Source: DATDYQ01 sp035288965
GTDB taxonomy: Archaea > Nanobdellota > Nanobdellia > SCGC-AAA011-G17 > JAGVZF01
NCBI GenBank assembly: GCA_035288965.1
Contig: DATDYQ010000026.1
Coordinates: 1-15,725 of the forward strand
Reading direction: 5' to 3'
DNA: 15,725 nucleotides
Shown: one piece after another, positions 13,727-15,725 of the stretch
Layout: each line of letters starts with the position of its first letter
How positions within the stretch are numbered: position 1 is the first letter of the stretch
Position numbers and translations under genes: made by a program
Notes under the pieces: model-generated
The model's database searches: none
The model's input: only the letters and a program-made list of their open reading frames with translations
Told to the model about the DNA's origin: nothing

Positions 13727-13892
13727 TATCCTCCTTTATTGCTTTCTCTAGTTTTTGTATTTTTAATTTATTAATTAAATCTCTAACCACATCTCTTATA
13801 AGCTCTGATTTATTTGCATACCATCCTTCTTGTATTAATTCTTCAGCTTCTAGTACTAATCTATCTGTTAATTTTGCAGATACAGTTTTCAT
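13701..13892 (-). CDS. Ribbon-helix-helix (CopG-type) antitoxin-like protein
   Basis: A 63-residue RHH protein. It has a short N-terminal strand (TVSAKLTDRLVLEAEELI, 3-20), the turn GWYANKSELIRDVVRDLI (23-40) that forms helices A and B with the conserved N-K-S-E-L-I-R pattern, and a C-terminal charged tail that would contact the toxin. Such proteins dimerise and bind short inverted repeats in their own promoter. A matching palindrome lies directly upstream. Its end overlaps the PIN-like gene by 26 bases, the usual antitoxin-first coupled arrangement. Fold assignment is secure and antitoxin function is likely. Confidence 0.85.
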   Translation of the reverse strand: MKTVSAKLTDRLVLEAEELIQEGWYANKSELIRDVVRDLINKLKIQKLEKAIKEDIEWGLHGK

Positions 13893-13904
13893 TTTAATTA
13901 TAAA

Positions 13905-13931
13905 AGTATTGCTATAGTAATACTATTTAAA
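13905..13931 (-). promoter_or_regulatory. TATA box and palindromic operator of the RHH/PIN-like pair
   Basis: The TATA box TTTAAATA (13924-13931, minus strand) is about 35 bases before the ATG at 13892. Between it and the predicted start of transcription is an inverted repeat, AGTATT-8 bases-AATACT (13905-13924). Its place, covering the promoter between TATA and start, is where an RHH antitoxin would bind to repress its own operon. Confidence 0.55.
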
Positions 13932-13968
13932 TTTTTTCATTTTCGGTTCTGTTAAGTTAATTAATGTT

Positions 13969-14343
13969 TTATAGTGAAAGCGCCGAGGATGGGATTTGAA
14001 CCCACATGTCCAAAGGACACAGCATTAGCAGTGCTGCGCAATACCAGGTTATGCGACCTCGGCATCTTTTTAAATTAGACATATTGACTTTTAAACATTT
14101 TGCATTTTCCAGTAGATAGGAAAGTGCAAAAGTGGGAACTGAATGAAAAATCTCCTCGTTAGACGGCTTAAAGTCCTCATTTTCAAGGTATTGTAGTGCA
14201 AGAGTCTTCTGTTTTCTCCTGTAATGTTGAATCATCCCATAAGCTCTCATCATGTTCTGATTATCATCCCTCCACAGCTTCTTTCTTTGCCTTTCTGGTT
14301 CTGGATTAGCCTTTCTTTTTAACTTAGCTTTTGCATTGAGAAG
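13969..14343 (-). pseudogene. In-frame continuation of the zinc-ribbon protein after a TAA stop, running into tRNA-Ser
   Basis: The frame of the gene at 14344-14721 stays open after its TAA. It continues for about 93 codons up to the tRNA 5' end, then through the tRNA to a stop at 13969-13971. The early part (KAKLKRKANPEPERQRKK, then WRDDNQN) keeps the Lys/Arg/Asn-rich repeat style of the upstream protein. It is followed by YGMIQHYRRKQKTLALQYL, which looks like the protein's natural ending. Translation across the tRNA is surely meaningless. The simplest reading is one gene broken by a nonsense mutation, whose end was replaced by or abuts the tRNA. Internal ATGs at 14253 and 14250 could in principle start a separate small protein. 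Confidence 0.55.
13981..14063 (-). tRNA. tRNA-Ser(GCT)
   Basis: A class II tRNA of 83 bases folded by hand. The acceptor stem is GCCGAGG/CCTCGGC with discriminator G at 13981. The D arm contains CCTGGTA. The anticodon stem is CAGCA/TGCTG around loop CTGCTAA, with anticodon GCT at 14027-14029. A long variable arm, TGTCC-TTT-GGACA, marks tRNA-Ser. The T arm is GTGGG-TTCAAAT-CCCAT. The 3' CCA is not encoded, which is common in archaea. It reads AGC/AGT serine codons. It lies on the same strand as, and inside, the read-through frame of the broken zinc-ribbon gene. A good TATA box at the expected distance upstream was not seen. Confidence 0.95.
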
Positions 14344-14721
14344 TTATCTATTTTTCTTTCTATAATCTTGTTTTCTGTTTAAATCATACTCTCTATTTCT
14401 TAATCTCCATTCTTTGTTTAATTGCTTTATTTTCTCTTTATTTTTTTCATAATACCCTTTTCTGTATTCTTTAGGAGTCTTTGAAAATCCATTAAATAAA
14501 AGCCTTAAACTCTTTTTTATATCCCTAATTCTTGCTAAATGCTCTTTATGCTCCTTTTCAAATCTTTCAGCATCCTCAATTCTTCTCATTTTATTAAATT
14601 CCTGAAATTCTTTAACTTCTATTTCTTTTTTAGGATAAAGTTTTGAGCATAAGGCACATTTGTATTTAGGTCTAGAAGAAAGCAATACAAGTTTGTATGA
14701 GCAGTTTGGACAGCGTGGCAT
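14344..14721 (-). CDS. Zinc-ribbon protein with charged Asn/Lys/Tyr repeats, probably truncated
   Basis: A 125-residue protein. The N-terminal zinc ribbon has CPNC (Cys4, Cys7) and CALC (Cys22, Cys25), close to transposase-type or ribosomal zinc ribbons. A highly charged helical region then runs to the stop, with repeats such as EYRKGYYEKNKEKIKQ and NKEWRLRNREYDLNRK, similar in style to DNA-binding repeats in homing endonuclease and mobile-element proteins. The frame continues in phase beyond its TAA, so this is probably the front of a longer protein of about 218 residues. It follows the 14745 gene by 23 bases. No catalytic domain is recognised. A role as a DNA- or RNA-binding accessory of a mobile element is a guess from composition only. 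Confidence 0.6.
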   Translation of the reverse strand: MPRCPNCSYKLVLLSSRPKYKCALCSKLYPKKEIEVKEFQEFNKMRRIEDAERFEKEHKEHLARIRDIKKSLRLLFNGFSKTPKEYRKGYYEKNKEKIKQLNKEWRLRNREYDLNRKQDYRKKNR

Positions 14722-14744
14722 TTTGTTGGAGTAAGTAGTTAATT

Positions 14745-15725
14745 TTATTTATTTTTAATGTTCTCTAGCATTTTAATATCATTTTTTTCGACATATTTTT
14801 TCTTATTAAGGTAAGATAATAATTTATGCTCTTCTTTGATTATTGTTCGTAAATTTACAGCTTCAAATCCTTGTTGTTCTTGATTAAATAGTTTATCAAC
14901 ATTAGAGTTGCTTTTTATTTTTTCTAAAATGGCTAAAGGTATGCTACTATCTTTCGGATAAACTCCTTCAATAGTTTCTTTTTTAGTTGCTCGATAATAA
15001 CCATAATCATTTTTATTAAATAGTCTTAAGGAGTTCTCAAACATGTTTTTTGAGCTGAGTATTTTAGCTCTTATTTCTGGAGATAGCTTTTTCCTTACGT
15101 GTTGTCCGCCAATTGCATCAAATCCGTAACCAAATGATAATATGTCTTTGGCTGGTACTACTTCTTTTGTTTTTGGTAATTTGCCTGCACCCAAATTTAT
15201 AGAATAAATAAATGATTTCTCCAATAGATTTTGTCTTTTTATTGATTTTACCAACGCCCTTATCTTTGTTAAAGAACTACCAACAGTTGAACCTTGAAAG
15301 TCTAAGCATAATGCAGTTATTCCATTATCTGTGTATGTTTTAAGCAACATAGGCATAAATGTACTAGGTACGGACATTGGAATTACTCCCATAATGGGTT
15401 TATTGTTAAGTACCCCAATTGCATCTATAGCTTTTTTGATAAATGTATTGTACTCATTAAAATTATCTGAAGTTATATTCTTAGCGACCTTTGGAAGCAT
15501 TGGCAGGGGGGTTATATCAGAATGGACATAAGATAGATTTGTTAAATACTCTATTTCGTCTTCATTTGGTATTCTTATATCTTCAAATTCTGTAAAACAG
15601 ATATTAACTTCATCATCAGAAGAATATTTTTTAATTAATCGATTTACTTCATTATTTATTGTTTGCTCTCTATCTGTTGTTTGAACATTATTTAATGATT
15701 TAGAATTAAATATCCTATAAACTTC
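14745..15725 (-). CDS. Unrecognised protein, possibly TIM-barrel-like (N-terminus outside window)
   Basis: The frame is open to the window edge, giving at least 326 residues. The ATG at 15500 is therefore probably internal: the preceding 75 codons (ending YLTNLSYVHSDITPLP just before it) are continuous and protein-like. From that ATG the sequence shows alternating strand and helix units, such as PIMGVIPMSVPSTF and ITALCLDFQGSTVGSSLTKI, then FIYSINLGAG and ILSFGYGFDAIGGQH. This pattern would fit a TIM barrel (beta strands ending in Pro, Asp or Gly). I cannot assign a family. No membrane segment or zinc site is seen. The C-terminal part (from about 185 after that ATG) is charged and helical. 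It is followed within 23 bases by the zinc-ribbon gene, so the two may share a transcript. Confidence 0.7.
   Translation of the reverse strand, partial: EVYRIFNSKSLNNVQTTDREQTINNEVNRLIKKYSSDDEVNICFTEFEDIRIPNEDEIEYLTNLSYVHSDITPLPMLPKVAKNITSDNFNEYNTFIKKAIDAIGVLNNKPIMGVIPMSVPSTFMPMLLKTYTDNGITALCLDFQGSTVGSSLTKIRALVKSIKRQNLLEKSFIYSINLGAGKLPKTKEVVPAKDILSFGYGFDAIGGQHVRKKLSPEIRAKILSSKNMFENSLRLFNKNDYGYYRATKKETIEGVYPKDSSIPLAILEKIKSNSNVDKLFNQEQQGFEAVNLRTIIKEEHKLLSYLNKKKYVEKNDIKMLENIKNK

Noticed and set aside
13969..14253. A separate 94-residue protein starting at 14253
   Set aside because: It would read straight through tRNA-Ser, and its frame is the continuation of the upstream zinc-ribbon gene. It is better seen as a broken tail.
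1..15725. CRISPR arrays, phage structural genes, and other tRNA or rRNA genes
   Set aside because: No regularly spaced repeats were seen by eye on either strand, and no such genes were recognised apart from tRNA-Ser and the two toxin-antitoxin-like pairs.

Overview
The window is AT-rich archaeal DNA. The evidence is a group II chaperonin (thermosome), a fibrillarin/Nop5 box C/D RNP operon, a class II tRNA-Ser(GCT) without an encoded CCA end, AT-rich TATA-type promoters with very short leaders, and compact overlapping genes. Small average gene size, a shortened Nop5 and a zinc-ribbon/charged-repeat protein suggest a DPANN-type lineage (Woesearchaeota/Pacearchaeota-like). That placement is an inference from style, not a phylogenetic result.

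Layout: (1) 1-220, the 3' end of an IS200/IS605-type TnpA gene and its right-end hairpin. (2) 311-1057 (+), a SAM methyltransferase. (3) 1088-2219 (-), TruD tRNA pseudouridine synthase split in two frames at an A8 tract. (4) 2235-7336 (-), a tightly packed four-gene cassette in transcription order: O-carbamoyltransferase, GT4-like glycosyltransferase, polysaccharide-pyruvyl-transferase-like protein, and a Mur-ligase-like amide ligase. (5) 7338-7451, a short gene remnant with a hairpin. (6) 7452-7983 (-), a DUF4258 / YgiT-zinc-finger-AbrB toxin-antitoxin-like pair with duplicated operator-like sites. (7) 8081-8719 (-), a UPF0173-type metallo-hydrolase, followed by about 390 bp with no convincing gene. 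(8) 9108-11048 (-), the thermosome and a small membrane-anchored protein. (9) 11159-11698 (+), an unrecognised gene that abuts fibrillarin tail to tail. (10) 11699-13215 (-), the nop5 / zinc-ribbon / flpA operon. (11) 13250-13892 (-), an RHH / PIN-like (DUF3368-type) toxin-antitoxin-like pair with a palindromic operator. (12) 13981-14063 (-), tRNA-Ser, overlapped by the degraded tail of a zinc-ribbon gene (13969-14721). (13) 14745-15725 (-), a large unrecognised protein running off the window edge.

The most unusual content is the four-gene cassette. A Mur-type ligase with a shortened N-terminal domain sits with sugar-modifying enzymes and no peptidoglycan genes, and all four proteins lack visible membrane segments. 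The inferred role is cytosolic assembly of a carbamoylated, amino-acid-bearing glycoconjugate or small molecule. It may be co-transcribed with the toxin-antitoxin-like pair just upstream, because no promoter is evident between them. Other points of interest are a Nop5 that lacks the usual fibrillarin-binding N-terminal domain yet has its own promoter and a fibrillarin gene in the same operon, the A8 frameshift in truD, and an in-frame stop in the zinc-ribbon gene next to the tRNA.
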